Source: Saccharum officinarum
Taxonomy: Eukaryota; Streptophyta; Magnoliopsida; Poales; Poaceae
DNA length: 64,000 nucleotides
NCBI GenBank assembly: GCA_020631735.1
Contig: CM036201.1
Span: 74,104,353 to 74,168,352, forward strand
Direction: 5' to 3'
In this document: positions 33,473 through 45,811 of the stretch, piece after piece
Layout: every line of letters begins with the position of its first letter
Position numbering within the stretch: the stretch's first letter is position 1
Notes under the pieces: model-generated
The model's input: only the letters and a program-made list of their open reading frames with translations
What the model was told of the DNA's origin: nothing
Databases searched by the model: none
Made by a program: the position numbers and the translations under genes

Positions 33473-35269
33473 TTAAACCAAGCTATGTTCACTCTTTAAA
33501 CTAGCTAAAGAGTCATTAACCAAAGAATGTTCCTTAGTCAAACGTTCATATGAATCTTTGGCTAAGGATAATTCTTTGTTTAATTTCTCAACTTCCTCCT
33601 TTTCCTTAGAAAGGCATGCTTTAAGTTCAAGGTTCTTCTCCCTTTCTACTAGGAGCAATTCCCCTTGCGACTCGATGCATGCTTCCCGCTTTTCTAGCTT
33701 ATGGATTAGCTTTATTATTTGAGAGCCGGCCGATTTTCCGAATTTCTTTATCATATTGTTTGCAAGTTCATCATCATTTTCATCACAACTACTACATTCA
33801 TTACTAGAGTGAGTTGGAGAGTTGTGTGGTACCTTCTCTCCCTTTCCCATAAGGCAAGTAGGAGTGTAGTAGTCGTTGTTGGTGAGATTTTCGAAGAGCC
33901 TAGGTGATAAAGATAAGTCGGCGAACAATGATGGTGACGAAGAATGGTTGATGATGCGCTTGGGTTGAGAGGAAGAAGTCTCTTGAATAGCAATCGTTGC
34001 TACACCCTTCTTCTTCTCCTTGTCTTTGTCATTTGAATCATCACTTTCATCATTTGATTCCCATTCTTCACCAAGATGTGCTTCACCTCTCTTCTTGCCT
34101 TTATGCTTCTTGTCATCATCTTTGTTGTGCTTGTGCTTCATCTTCTCTTTTGGACAATCGGCAATGAAATGACCAATATCTCCACAACCATAGCAAAATC
34201 TTTTCTTGTATGGCTTGGCTCCACTCCTCTTCCTCTCCTTCTTCTTTTTCAAGTATTTTCTATAGTTTGCAACTAATAGAGCTTCTTCCGCATCGGAATC
34301 TTCATCTTGTTCTTCATCACTTGACGGATCATGAATATCTTTCTTCTTGCTTCTACCATGAGATGCCTTGAGAGCAATATTCTTCTTTTGACTTGATGCT
34401 TCTTTTGCTTCATCTTCTAAGCACTCATGGTGTTTCAACTTGGCAAGCATTTCTTGAGGTGTCATTGTGTCATAGTTAGGTCTTTCCATGATGACCGAAG
34501 CAAGAATGTTGTTCTTTTGTCTATACACTCTACACAACTTTCTAGCCGCCGAGTTGTCATCCCAATACGTGTCACCAAGAGCTCTTATTCTATTGATCAA
34601 GGTCATGAATCTATCAAACATAGCTTGGGTTGTTTCACCTTCAATCATCCCAAAGTTCTCAATCTTGCTTTGAAGTAGCTCAATGTTTCCCTTTCTCACA
34701 CTTTTATCACCTTCAAATGAAACCTTCAAGGTATCCCAAATTTGCTTTGCACTTTCCATGCCATTTACCTTGTTGTAATCTTCTTGATTTAGGCATGATA
34801 GAATCAAGGAAGCAGCTGTAGCATTTTGTTGTATGTCAAGGTAATCTTCGGTTGTCAACTCACCATCTTCTTCCAATGCTTTAACACCCACTTCCACAAT
34901 CTCCCAACATCTTGCGGCAATAAGATGCATCTTCATTCTATGAGCCTAATCGGTATATCTAACTCCATCAAATTGGGGTGGTTTACCGGGGTTGATGGTT
35001 GGCAAGTGTGGATTGGATTTGCTAAAAGAAGAGTACTCATATGGAACACGAGTAAACCCTTTAGGTGTCTTGATTGCTTCATTCTCACCATCTCCATCAC
35101 CACCACTTGCCACATCTTCAATCTTCTTACTTACGGCTTCCTTTAACTTATTCATCTCATCTTGCATCTTGTTCATTTGCTCTTTTTGTTGCTCTAGAAG
35201 CCTGTCACTGAGTTTCCCGGCAAGCAGCTCAACTAGCTTGTTCAAGGTGTCATCATCAAAGGTAGTCAT
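33473..35269 (-). pseudogene. Sirevirus-like gag with one in-frame stop
   Basis: Starts MTTFDDDTLNKLVELLAGKL with a coiled-coil-like N-terminal region. A gag core follows (WEIVEVGVKAL, AKQIWDTLKVSFEG, MFDRFMTLINRIRALGD). The zinc knuckle is CYGCGDIGHFIADC, and a long C-terminal coiled coil is rich in Lys/Glu. One TAG at 34946-34948, where related proteins have tryptophan, interrupts an otherwise continuous frame. The nucleocapsid protein would package element RNA in virus-like particles. The long C-terminal extension fits Sirevirus gag. Confidence 0.9.
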
Positions 35270-35312
35270 GCTTTCTCCTCACGCGGTGAAGCGCTAAACA
35301 CGAGGAAACCTC

Positions 35313-35324
35313 GCTCTGATACTA
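35313..35324 (-). other. Primer binding site (initiator Met tRNA type)
   Basis: Minus-strand TAGTATCAGAGC, two bases from the end of the 5' LTR. The usual plant Copia site is TGGTATCAGAGC, so there is one mismatch. Confidence 0.8.
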
Positions 35325-35326
35325 AT

Positions 35327-36902
35327 TGAAAGGATCTAATAGGCCTAGAGGGGGGGTGAATAGGCGGATCTAAAAACCTGAAACTCAAAACTCAACGCGG
35401 AAGTTAAAACACTGACCGGTACTACCGGTGAGGGATCACCGGTACTACCGACGTAGACCACCGGTACTACCGGTACCCTACTGAAACTAAGAAATCAGAG
35501 ATTTGCGAGTTGAGATTTCAGATCTGAGTTTTACCCCACTACCGAAGATGATGTTGATGAAGTTTATGAACTCTCCTTTCTTGTTCCTTCACCAAGTAGT
35601 AGATCGAGCACCCACAACCTATGAAAGAGATATGAAAGAGGGAGAACACAAAGAACAAGTAATATCTCAAGTGAACACAAATAACAACAACAACAAGCAC
35701 GCAGGACACACAATTTAACCGAGGTTCGGCAACCCACAAAGGAGTTCCTACGTCCTTGTTGTTGAGGTGACCACTAAGGTCGGAGTCTATTCCACCTCCT
35801 TGCCTCCCTCAAGCAACCACAAAGGTTAGCCCAAGATTTCCACTAAGAATACAAGGGTAATACAAACTCTTCGGGGTGCCCTCACAAGTAGAACAACACG
35901 GGCAACCACGAAGAACACCTAGCCGGCTAGGGTTCCAAGAACCCAAGAGTAACAAACACAAACCAAGCCAACTAGGAGGGGAACCAAGTGCTCAAGATGT
36001 GAATCGTAGCTTTCCACTCTTAAATCTCTCCTCTCTACTCAGATCTTGCAAGGGATTGGATTTGAGAGCAAAGAGGAAGAGAGAGGGTGAGTCAATGCTT
36101 TAGAGCTGTTTGTCTGAAGGTTGGTGGGAGTAAATGGCGTGGGTAACGGTTAGAAATGAAGGGGAGAGCTATTTATACTCTTATCTTCGAAGCGGTACCG
36201 GTACTACCGGTGAGTACCCACCGGTACTACCGGTCCTAAGGGTTTCGACCGTTACAGCCAACCTACTGGAGACTTTACGAGAAAATAGCCTACCGGTACT
36301 ACCGGTCTTTCACCGGTACTACCGGTCAACGACCGGTACCACCGGTAGTACAGATTTTGGCGAAGACAAGTATTGCGGGAAAAAGACTTACCGGTACTAC
36401 CGGGCTTTCACCGGTACCACCGGTCAAAGGCCGGTACTACCGGTCAACCACCGATACCACCGCTAGAACAAAAAACTCGCAGAACTAAGGCGCTGACACC
36501 GGCGGGATTTATGCCTACCGGTACTACCGGTGGTTCACCGGTACTACCGGTACTCCCAGGCATAAAACACTTCTCTAAGTGTCCGTGAGTGCAAAGGTAT
36601 CTCTCAAACGCTTAAACAAATACAAATTGAGCACAAGTTTTCCCTCTAGATAACCTAATTTGTATCCCTCTTGATAGTGCGGCGTTTCCTATAACTCAAG
36701 TTAAAAGATAAAATCTAATCGATCCACTTGAGACGGAACGCTTTTCAAACAATGGAATTGAGGGTGCTAACATCACCAAATGTGACCATACAAATTCTTT
36801 CATTGAACTAACACCTGCATATTCACTTAGATAGACATGTTAGTCCCTAATTTGATTGTCATTAATTATCCAAAACCCACAACGGGGGCGAATGCACTTA
36901 CA
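35327..36902 (-). repeat. 5' LTR of the Sirevirus-like element
   Basis: 1576 bp with TG...CA ends. On the minus strand it has a motif array (about 36195-36560), a TATA box (36170-36177), and more motifs near the 3' end (35415-35475). By eye it carries about eight exact ACCGGTACTACCGGT copies and four or more variants. Copy B begins at the next base (36903). Confidence 0.95.
36170..36560 (-). promoter_or_regulatory. LTR promoter: ACCGGTACTACCGGT array and TATA box
   Basis: The array lies upstream of TATAAATAGCTC on the minus strand. The motif is a near palindrome centred on TACTA, a good candidate for a dimeric DNA-binding protein site; the factor is unknown. Confidence 0.65.
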
Positions 36903-38585
36903 GACCCCATGTTGAATATATTTAACTATAGTTAGGAGTTAATATAAATCTGAAGTCAGGGTTCTGCTTCCGTTAATCACTATTTTGTAACAAATATACA
37001 TTATCTATAGTTTGCTATCTATTCTTTCTAAAATTGTAAATAAAATTCAAGGCACAATAAAATCATATTCTGTATGCATATATATTTTTCCTTAGCTGTC
37101 ACCGCCTAAAAACAGAGAACACAAAGCACAGACGAGTTGCTGCCGCTCGCTTAGCTTCAGATGAACTCGTGATACTACTTGTTCAAAGAGCAAGAAACCG
37201 ATTTCAGAGATAGCAACGAGGATGCCCATTCCTGGATTCTCCTCGTTGCCCAAACACAAAGAAACACAGCTGCCAGGAGCAGTAATCCGGAGCATAATGG
37301 CTGGCTAGTCCTGCCGTTGCCCGACCATCGTAGCAAAACCAGCAAGCAGAAGCAGTTTGCAGCTGCTGCATCTCATTGAGTTGGAGTTGGAGAGGAGGAG
37401 AAGAGTTCAAGCCAATCAATAATTGGTCGATGCAGCTACCATGCCACACTCTGCATCTACCTGTGGCCTTCTGCTACTAGTACTGGCCGATGGTGTATCC
37501 ATGGATCCATTGACACTTCTACCTCTAGCTCGGCCTAGCCCTGATCTGAACTGCATCAGTTTTACTCCTCCAGAAGCGTAACGGAAATCAGTGGGGACTA
37601 CAGAAGAAAGGATAGGAGCAATTGGAGCAAGCGAGCAGGATGTGGATCAGTGGATGTGCAACAGGGTTCAGTTGGGCTAGCTTCTGTTCGATACAAACGG
37701 ACAAGGAGATGAGGTGTCACGCGCTCAGAATAGAATCTTTCTAGGTGGTTCTTCCCCGTTCTACCTCCTCCCTCTCCGTTTGAAACAATTATACCAACAA
37801 CCTCATCATGCAAAACTAGATCTACAGATCGACATTTAACTAAAAAACATATGAGCTCACCCCTAAAAACAGGTCAGCAAGCACCATTGCTCAACTTAGC
37901 TACGAATCCACTTCTTACAAGCAATCCAAACCGAAACCACTAACAAAAATCAAAGAGGACCAAATCGAATCAGCAGCGACAAGGGATTTTCAAGCAACAA
38001 ACCTCAACGGAGCGTGCGGCGAACGCAGGTAGGTGCCGATCTCAAGCTATGGCGGAGACGAGCGAGCCGTGGGCGGCATCTTGCAGGCAGCATCTTCAGG
38101 CGGGGCGCGGGCACGGAGCCGAGGTGCGGGCACGACATTTGAAGCTGGGGTGCTTGTCGTGGAGCGACGGAATCCGAGGCCGGCCGGGGGCTACGCGCGG
38201 CGCGTGCTCGTCTGAGTGACCGAGCTGGCGGCGACGGCTTCCGAGTGAGAAGATGGGGAGGGGAGAGAGGGAGATGCCAGCGCGGGCGGTAGTGGGCGCT
38301 CACGGCGCTGCCGTGGAGTGGGATGGGGGAGGTCCGCGGCGAGCTCGATCGGTGTTAGCGGGTGCAGTCGAGCTCGATCGGACCGAATAAGAATCAAACA
38401 CAGCCACAGACCCAATACAAAAGCATACGAGCGCACGGATCGCAAGCTCCATCGGAGGCGTCGCCTGAAGACAAGCCCAGAATTCAGGCGACTGAGGAAT
38501 AGCAAATATGTAAAAATTATCAACTTTTATGTATCAACATAGTATGTCACTACAATCTACATCCCTCATTGGGTCTCACAGGAGT

Positions 38586-38593
38586 GCCGTGTG
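38586..38593 (+). other. Empty target site of the copy A Ds-like element
   Basis: A single GCCGTGTG followed directly by TGCCGTGC, with no footprint. This is the pre-insertion state of the site filled in copy A at 4667-5789. Confidence 0.9.
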
Positions 38594-38748
38594 TGCCGTG
38601 CTAGGCACCGATAGATGTACGTGGAGGAAAAATGCAAATGGAATGGATTGGTGGTTTGCCTTTTTTTTTCTCTGCATATGTTGTGCACACCATCATTCGT
38701 TATTATAGTTCTATCATCATGCTGTTCTTTTAGATAATGGAGAAGTAC

Positions 38749-38930
38749 ATATGGAACTTGCCCACCAGGGTTCAAGTCCTTGACTTGGCATGTGTGCTCG
38801 TATTTTTCTGGAGTTATTCCAAAATTTAACGGCGCTATGCTTTCAGTGGTAGGCAACATCCCCGTTGACAGCGAGGTGCCTGTGGTGACTTTGTGAATCT
38901 CAAGATTTGTCCGCTGTAATTCTCAAAAAA
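38749..38930 (+). mobile_element. SINE-like retroposon (copy B)
   Basis: Same insertion as at 5952-6134, with the same AATGGAGAAGTAC flanks and a slightly shorter A tail. Confidence 0.75.
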
Positions 38931-39559
38931 AATGGAGAAGTACTCGTTTCAGTCCTCTTCATTCATAAAAGAGGCATAAGTTGTCCACAGATAATACAAA
39001 CACACTCAAGGTTTAATTGCTATTTAAAGCAAGCTAATATGGTAGATACCATATTGCCTACAGCACTACTGACGAGCAAGAGATATTTTTTTATCCATGC
39101 AACTATTTCATAAATAGGTACAAACTACAGCCACTCATAACTATTTATGTTCATTTGGACCTCATAAATGGAGGTGACACATGAGGGAAATTGAATGTTA
39201 AAAGGGGGGCACAAAATGAAAGATATAATACCATGTCCACACCAGAGAATTGTAACATAATGCAAGTTTGAAACTAAGTGATTGGTGACATTAGCATGCT
39301 ACTGATTACAACTTTGGGCCACTATCTGGCTGACACCAGCAGGTACATTTTTATCAATGCATTCCTTTGTTCCTGGATCTTTCTACCAAATATTTGTGTA
39401 AGTATTGTTCTCTCTTTTTTTTCTAACATGCAAGAGAGCTGGTATCATTATATTAAGAAGTAGGGGAAAAGGGAAAGAGTCCCTACAAACACCCATGCCA
39501 TATATACACACCCTCACAAAAATGATTACAATCCACGCCATTAGAATATATAGAAGATG

Positions 39560-39923
39560 GCCTTGATTATCAATAACTCTAATGTTCAGAATTTGGCACA
39601 GTACTGTTTTCTTCCTAAAGTCAAGGAGTAAACCTGGCAGCTTTATAAACTAGCCTGTCAACTAACACTTTTTGTCTTTTGAACAGGGTCATCAGTCAAC
39701 TTTCTTTGATTACCATACATATTAGGTTCTAGTGTAATTGTGACCTTGATTAACAAGAACTCTAATGTTCAGAATTTGCACAGTACTGTTTTCTTCCTAA
39801 AGTCAGGTAAAACTGGCAGCTTTATAAACTAGCCTATCAACTAACACATTTTTTTTCTTTTGAACAGGGTCATCAGTCAACTTCCTTGGATTAGCATACA
39901 TATTAGGTTCTAGTGTAATTGTG
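39560..39923 (+). repeat. Tandem ~180-bp duplication (copy B)
   Basis: Counterpart of 6765-7128, both units kept. Confidence 0.85.
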
Positions 39924-41442
39924 CAAATGAAAATGAGGATAAGTCTAAAACTGAATAATATCAAAACCATAAGCTCCCAGATAAATGTTCTCACTTTCAG
40001 TTAATCTTGCAGATTATGAATTCCACAAGAAGAATTCAATTTGTTCACATATACATCCTTGTAAGAGATGTAAGAATTTTTTATCGGTGACCATTTTCAA
40101 ATGCATGGGATCATTTTGAAGAAACGTTTACTCTTTTAAAATGTGGTTGTCAGTTGTCACGCAACTTGCAGACCTTTGAGACATGGTGGAGTGAAATCTT
40201 TTTAAGGTTACAGTTTCCTGGTGGTCAAAGAGAAGTAGAGAACGATTTGGAGACTGGAACGCAACTATTAGTCGAAAATCTTTTTTTCCCATGAACATTA
40301 GTTTTACCGTATTAGTGGTTCATGCTAATAATACATATGTTTTATGGTCTCATACTAGCCATGTTAGATATGAAAGACGAAACAACAGAGGCAGAAATCC
40401 ATGGACCATGGGTATGATGGACAATGGTAAGATTTGGTGTTGTGAACAAGCGTTCCGGTATTCTTAGATGTAAGCCAACCATACTTCATTCTGAATCATT
40501 TTTCTTTGAGAAAAACATGTTGATACTTCATTCTGATAGCATTGCCTTTTCAATTCACATCAGGACAGAGGATCAGGGGGCAGGGGAAGATCATTTCTTG
40601 AACCAGATATCTTGATGGCTCAGGCACCGGTTAGTTTTGCTATCAATCTTTGCTCTGCAGTTTTGTTCTCTATTTTAGTAGAAATGGAGCCAACCTTTTC
40701 ACTTTGGAAGTTGAATGTAAAAAAAAAACCTGGGTAAATAAAATCCATATGGCATCAATTTTTTTTAGCACCCGGGCCAATGCATGCCCATATGTACAAG
40801 ATAACAAGCATCTTACCAAACAAATGGTGTATAATTTCAGTTATATGAAAGCAGTAATAGACGTATAGAATGGCCAATGGAGCATTGACTTGAACACGCC
40901 ACAACTTAAGTCAGCACAGTTTGCAGTTACCAAACGGAAGTCTGCAATGGTGCACAGTCATGATGCAAAAGCCAACTACTTCCAGGTTCCAACAGGCTTG
41001 AAAAGACCAGACATTACTCATGCAGTTGAGAATACATATAGTTAAGACCAGACATTGTAGCAAAGTAAAACTGAACATCTCAAAAGCTTCAAGCATAACC
41101 AAATTCAGGACAGGACAGGACCCAAGACAATACAGAAACTACTAAGTGAACATAATCTCCATAGCTTCACACCGGATCTGAACCATGGCTCCATAACTTT
41201 GAACCTGATCCAAGCGACAACATCCACCTCGCCTCAATAGCCTTGGACAGCTGAACCTGATATGCGACAATGTCCTCCACCTTGCCTTACATGGAAGCAA
41301 CTTAGTTCAATACTGAACGGAGAAGATTTCAATGCCCCACCATGCTCCAAAATCTATAGAAACACTATACCAAAATATCCGAACACCATATTCGGCTATC
41401 CTTGAACGCTTGAACTATGTCATGGAGCCTTCTCACACAATG

Positions 41443-42836
41443 TCATAACCCAATCCTCTGTCGTAGCTCATCAATAATTGAAGGGAACTCCTGACCCAAC
41501 TGCACAAAACCCTTGGTCAACACAGCCTTCTTGGAATTCTCCTCTGATGCAAAGAAGTCAATGCACTTGTTCTTCAACTCTAGGCAGTTGTACATTTCAG
41601 CACAAGCTAAGATACCAGCAACCGTATCGACAGACACTCCTTCTGTTAGAAGAGTCAAGGGCCTATTGGGCTTTAGCCCGTTAGAGTTAATTAGTCACTT
41701 GCTTAGGGGTAAGTAAGTCTTGCTTGTAAGTCAAGAAATCCTCTCTATATAAGGAGAGCAGATATATCAATCTAATCAAGCAAGAGATTAGAAGGAAAAA
41801 CCTTCTCTTTTGCCGGCTATGGGCGAAGCCCCGCGGCTGGCGTTCCCAGCGCCCCTCCCAGCTCTAGCCGCCAGCCCTCCTCCTCTCTCGTGTGAACAGT
41901 ACCCGCGGGTACTGTAGCTCCGCCGCCGCTCCCCTCGACTCGATCCTCTCAGCCCAACAGCGTCCATAACACCTTCCCACAATTTCTGCGCACACATAAG
42001 CTTAAGCCGGTCCAATGCGAACTGATCAGCCGCAGCTAGCAGATGCTGCACCATCTCAGAAGGAGAGTCCCCAAGCTCGTCAACTCCTGGGAAGGCATCT
42101 GTGTAAACAAACCGAAGCATGGCTCTGAATGTTGTAGGGGCAATGTCGTGTAGGGTGATGGAGGACATTGAGGACTCAGCCATAGGACCAAGGAGCTCGG
42201 CTTTGAAAACCGGCGAACGGGCAGCAAGCACCGCTCGGTGTGCATGGAATGTCTCCGTTCCAATGACGAACGAGACATCTGTCCCGTCTGAGCTATCCAA
42301 CAGTGAGCCAAAATGGTTTCCAATGTCTGAAGCCGGCACAGGAATAGATCTGTCACGAACAACCATGACGACACATATAAAGGTGAGATGTCCATCTGTC
42401 AGGTACTCTCTCTCCAGATCAGTCCGTAAAATTTTGTGCTCCCAGTCCCATTCGTGAAAGAGACGATGCTCGTGACTGTGGAACAGATGAAAACCACTTT
42501 GGAGGTGATCAACGGAAGATGTTCCTGCAGCCACATGACGTGGCTGGCCATCCCTATGCAGTAAGAATGCCTCAAACATGGCATTGACGCCTCCAGATGA
42601 TGCACTCACCAGCTCAAAGAGGATATAGAGACACTGGTACTTAGCCTGGTCAGACTCATCTTCCCCACACGGATAGAAGTTAACCCGCCACATATGGCCA
42701 CCAGCGGAGAAGACGTGGGAGCTGACGGGCATGCCAATGTCGGCGTGCTTGATTTGCTCATAGTCTACTCTGCATTCGTGGACAGCAGAAACAATGGTCT
42801 GCCCCTCCAGCCCAGCCAACCGGCGTCGCTTGCTCA
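41443..42836 (-). pseudogene. MATH-BTB gene interrupted by a solo LTR (copy B)
   Basis: Same structure and insertion site as in copy A, with the LTR at its full 328 bp. The upstream frame reads on through the longer LTR for about 35 extra residues before stopping. Differences from A in the BTB part include MLRF for MVRF and LLAAAD for LLAVAD; copy C shares both. Confidence 0.85.
41644..41971 (+). mobile_element. Solo LTR in the MATH-BTB gene, full length 328 bp (copy B)
   Basis: Same TGTTA...TAACA ends and CCTTC target duplication (41639-41643, 41972-41976) as in A. It holds about 116 bp (between roughly 41797 and 41912) that are missing in A and C, so B has the ancestral form of the LTR. 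Confidence 0.93.
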
Positions 42837-43370
42837 CTGCATAAACGGGAACTAAACTGAGTCTAAACCAAAAACAATGGCGCTCAAGTGTAGCAATCGA
42901 ACACCACAAAATCAGAAGCTTCTAATCCTTCCATTTGCAGAGTTGCAGTCACATATCAGAGTTACAGTAGCACCAAATCAGACTGAAAACGAAATCCGTA
43001 ATCTGCAGGAACTGAAGCACGCACGAGAGGGGTGCTCACTATCTGCTGCCGGAGGTGGCGGTGGCGATGGCTGGTGCCTGCACCTGCCTGCCTGCTGGTG
43101 GCAGCGACCGGAGAGATGACTCACCGCGGCAGCTCCTCCGTCTTCCGCACTCCTGACTTAGGTCCTCCGGCCGACCGTGAACGCGGCCCCGTCACCACCG
43201 TCGTCACCTACCCGGCTCCCGCAACGAAGCTCCGCGGGACCTCGCCGCCCGTCGCCTCGCCCGCTGCTAGGGTTTGTCCCGCTTCTGCGGACGGCGGTTG
43301 CAGGCGCAAGAGCGGCCGAGTGGGAATGGGGAATGGCCGAGTGTCGAGCGTCCGTGTGCGGGCGTACGAA

Positions 43371-44697
43371 GAGGAAATGGCGATTTTGCCACTATCCAAC
43401 GTGGGTTCCGCAATTTTATCATCCCGTAAATGAGATTCGCTTATTTGCCATTATCAAACCTATTTCTTTCGCTAGAATGACATTTAGGTAATTCTGTGCC
43501 AAAGTTCAGTTTTTCCTTCATGTTTTGCCCCTGGCTGAAGGCACGTTATCCCATTGTTTGTTTTCCATTCACGGCCGATTGACAGAGCGAACAGGCGAGA
43601 GAGACGAGCGGAGAGCTCGGCCCGCGCAAGTCTAGACGGAAGCCGCCGCCGCCCCGACGTGTTCGTGCCAGCCTGCCGCACCCCGACGGGTCTGTGCCAA
43701 CCCGCCGCGGCCGCCACAAGCATGTGAGGCTGCCTCATCCAGGCGCCCGCAGCCTTTTGCCGCCCTTCACTTTCGCTTGTCCGCGACTCCGTAGATGCAG
43801 ACGCAGAGGGGAAGGAAAGCGAGGTCTCACGAGGAAAAGTGACCGACGGGCGAAAGGGAATTTTATAGGCTGCCGACATGGAACCCTGCTTCTGCACTCT
43901 GCATATATAGCAGTGGCCAGCAGGCCGACCGATTTCATATGTGCACAAGTAGCCGATCGAGATCGCTGCAACCAGAACGGCAGAACGTGTACTCCTACAG
44001 ACTACAGTACAGTATAGGCAATTGTTTTCCACTTTTCCTGGTTGGCTTGCAGCTGGCATAGTATCCATCCAGTGTACTGCTTGTACTGCTAAATGACTTG
44101 GCGGGGCTGATACAGACAAGATGCTAACTGAAACAACTTCCATGGAATCCAAAAGGCATACAAGAGCACAAACAAAATCAAAAAGAACGTAACGCTGCCA
44201 AGAACACATGGACGGACATATCAATGCGCGAGCTACCGATGCCAGTACGTGTCACAAGCCATGGTGGAGTCACCAGATCTCCTCGGCACGCCTCGCGGCG
44301 CCGGAGAGTGCGGCGAGCAGGTTGAGGTGGTGGTGATGTTGTGCTTGCGCCATGGGAACGTACGCCACTGCCTGGGCCTCCAGCGGTGGCCTCCGTCGTC
44401 CGCGGCGTGGCCGCCGGCAGCGCCGCCCAGAACGCGGACGCGATGCCCTGGCGGCGGCGTCTCCGACTCGTCTATCTCCCGTCCGTGCTCTCCGTGAAGA
44501 GACCGTGATTGAAAAATGAAGGTTCACATTCAGCCAGGGGCAAAACGGGAAGGAAAAGCTGAACTTTGGCACAAAACTACCCAAATGGCATTCTAGCCGG
44601 TGAACCACATTTGATAATGGCAAAAGAGCGAATTCCATTTGCGGGATGGCAAAATTGCGAAACTCGCGTTTCACAATGGTAAAATCGCCATTTTCTC
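43371..44697. mobile_element. Pack-MULE candidate 1 (copy B)
   Basis: Identical by eye to 10460-11786, with GCGTACGAA on both sides. Confidence 0.88.
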
Positions 44698-45811
44698 GCG
44701 TACGAATGGGATCACAATCACAACTTCACAAGGGTGAAACCCACACAGCTGGGCCTGGGCCTGCACTGGATGGGCCAACGGCGCTGCCCAGCTTTTCCAC
44801 GGCGAAGTCTCAATCAATGGCTTTGCAGCTCTAGGACCGATATAAACCTTGATGAATTGGGCTCGGTGACTGAGTCGACTACGCTCAGTTCACTTTTTGT
44901 AAAGGTATAAAATTAGCTGATCTGGATGAAGGTCAGTTTAGATTAAGTCTAAAGTTGGATCTCCGACAGCACAAAATACTATATAAACAAATTAAATTAT
45001 TTTTGAAGAAAAACTAAAAAATAGCTTGATATCTACTTCTACCAGGAAGTAGATACAAGAACATCTCCAATAGTTTGCTAAACCCACTGTTTTTTTTTCT
45101 TGGATGACGAAAAAATTATTCCTCCAACAAATTATATTATATTATATTAACTTTGTATTTGTGCGAGGTTCAAAAAAAAACTTTGTATTTTGCTTTCTTT
45201 CAAAAAAAAACTATGTATTATTGCACATTTAGAGAAAAGAGGCTTCCACGCGTAAACATACGTGGATGATCGACGTTTAGAAAAGGTAGGCTTCCATGTG
45301 CAAACATACATGGATGACTACTATTCCCTATATCACTGTACACCCTCGACCTTGCTCGACATCTTTCACCAAATCAAAAGTTATCTTTACCTGACGAAAG
45401 ATCGGACACTATATATATGTTCCCATCGTAGTTTACAAAGACATGTGCTTTCTATTTATTGCGTAAACAAGAGAGAGAAGTGGACGGCCAATTCTGGACC
45501 TTCATCCCCGAGTGATGACATCAAAAAATCTAAAAAAACATAATTACAATGATATAAAATTTGAACAAAGCAAAAGAAAGTAAAGAAATAAAACAAAGCA
45601 CAAAGAAGACATTTATGTTCATACGAACAACCGTATCACTAGCTCATCATCTTCTCCGGTCTAGGGTTTTTGATCGTCTTGCGATCGTGGAGGCCACTCT
45701 GCTTTGAACAATTAACCTCCACAGTGACCATGACGATGATTCCATCGTGTCGAACATGTTGCGGTGTTTTACGAGAAAAAAAATACACTAAGAATGATAG
45801 TAGCTCAGTCA

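Larger units (their letters stand above)
25012..36902 (-). mobile_element. Sirevirus-like Copia LTR retrotransposon with a third open frame after pol
   Basis: Full structure on the minus strand: 5' LTR 35327-36902, tRNA-iMet-like PBS, gag 33473-35269, pol 29457-32757, third frame 27137-28850, several polypurine tracts, 3' LTR 25012-26607. Gene order protease-integrase-RT-RNase H marks the Copia superfamily. Large gag, several polypurine tracts and repeated palindrome-like motifs in the LTR point to Sireviruses. The LTRs differ by roughly fifteen to twenty substitutions and small indels plus a ~20-bp extra unit in the left one, so the insertion is fairly young. All three coding regions carry stops or single-base frame breaks. 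The target duplication cannot be checked because the left flank is the gap. Confidence 0.93.

Noticed and set aside
25012..36902. Retrotransposon as an endogenous plant virus (pararetrovirus or envelope-bearing virus)
   Set aside because: LTRs, PBS, polypurine tract and integrase-before-RT order are those of Copia elements. The third frame shows no envelope-like signal peptide or membrane segments and there is no movement-protein gene.
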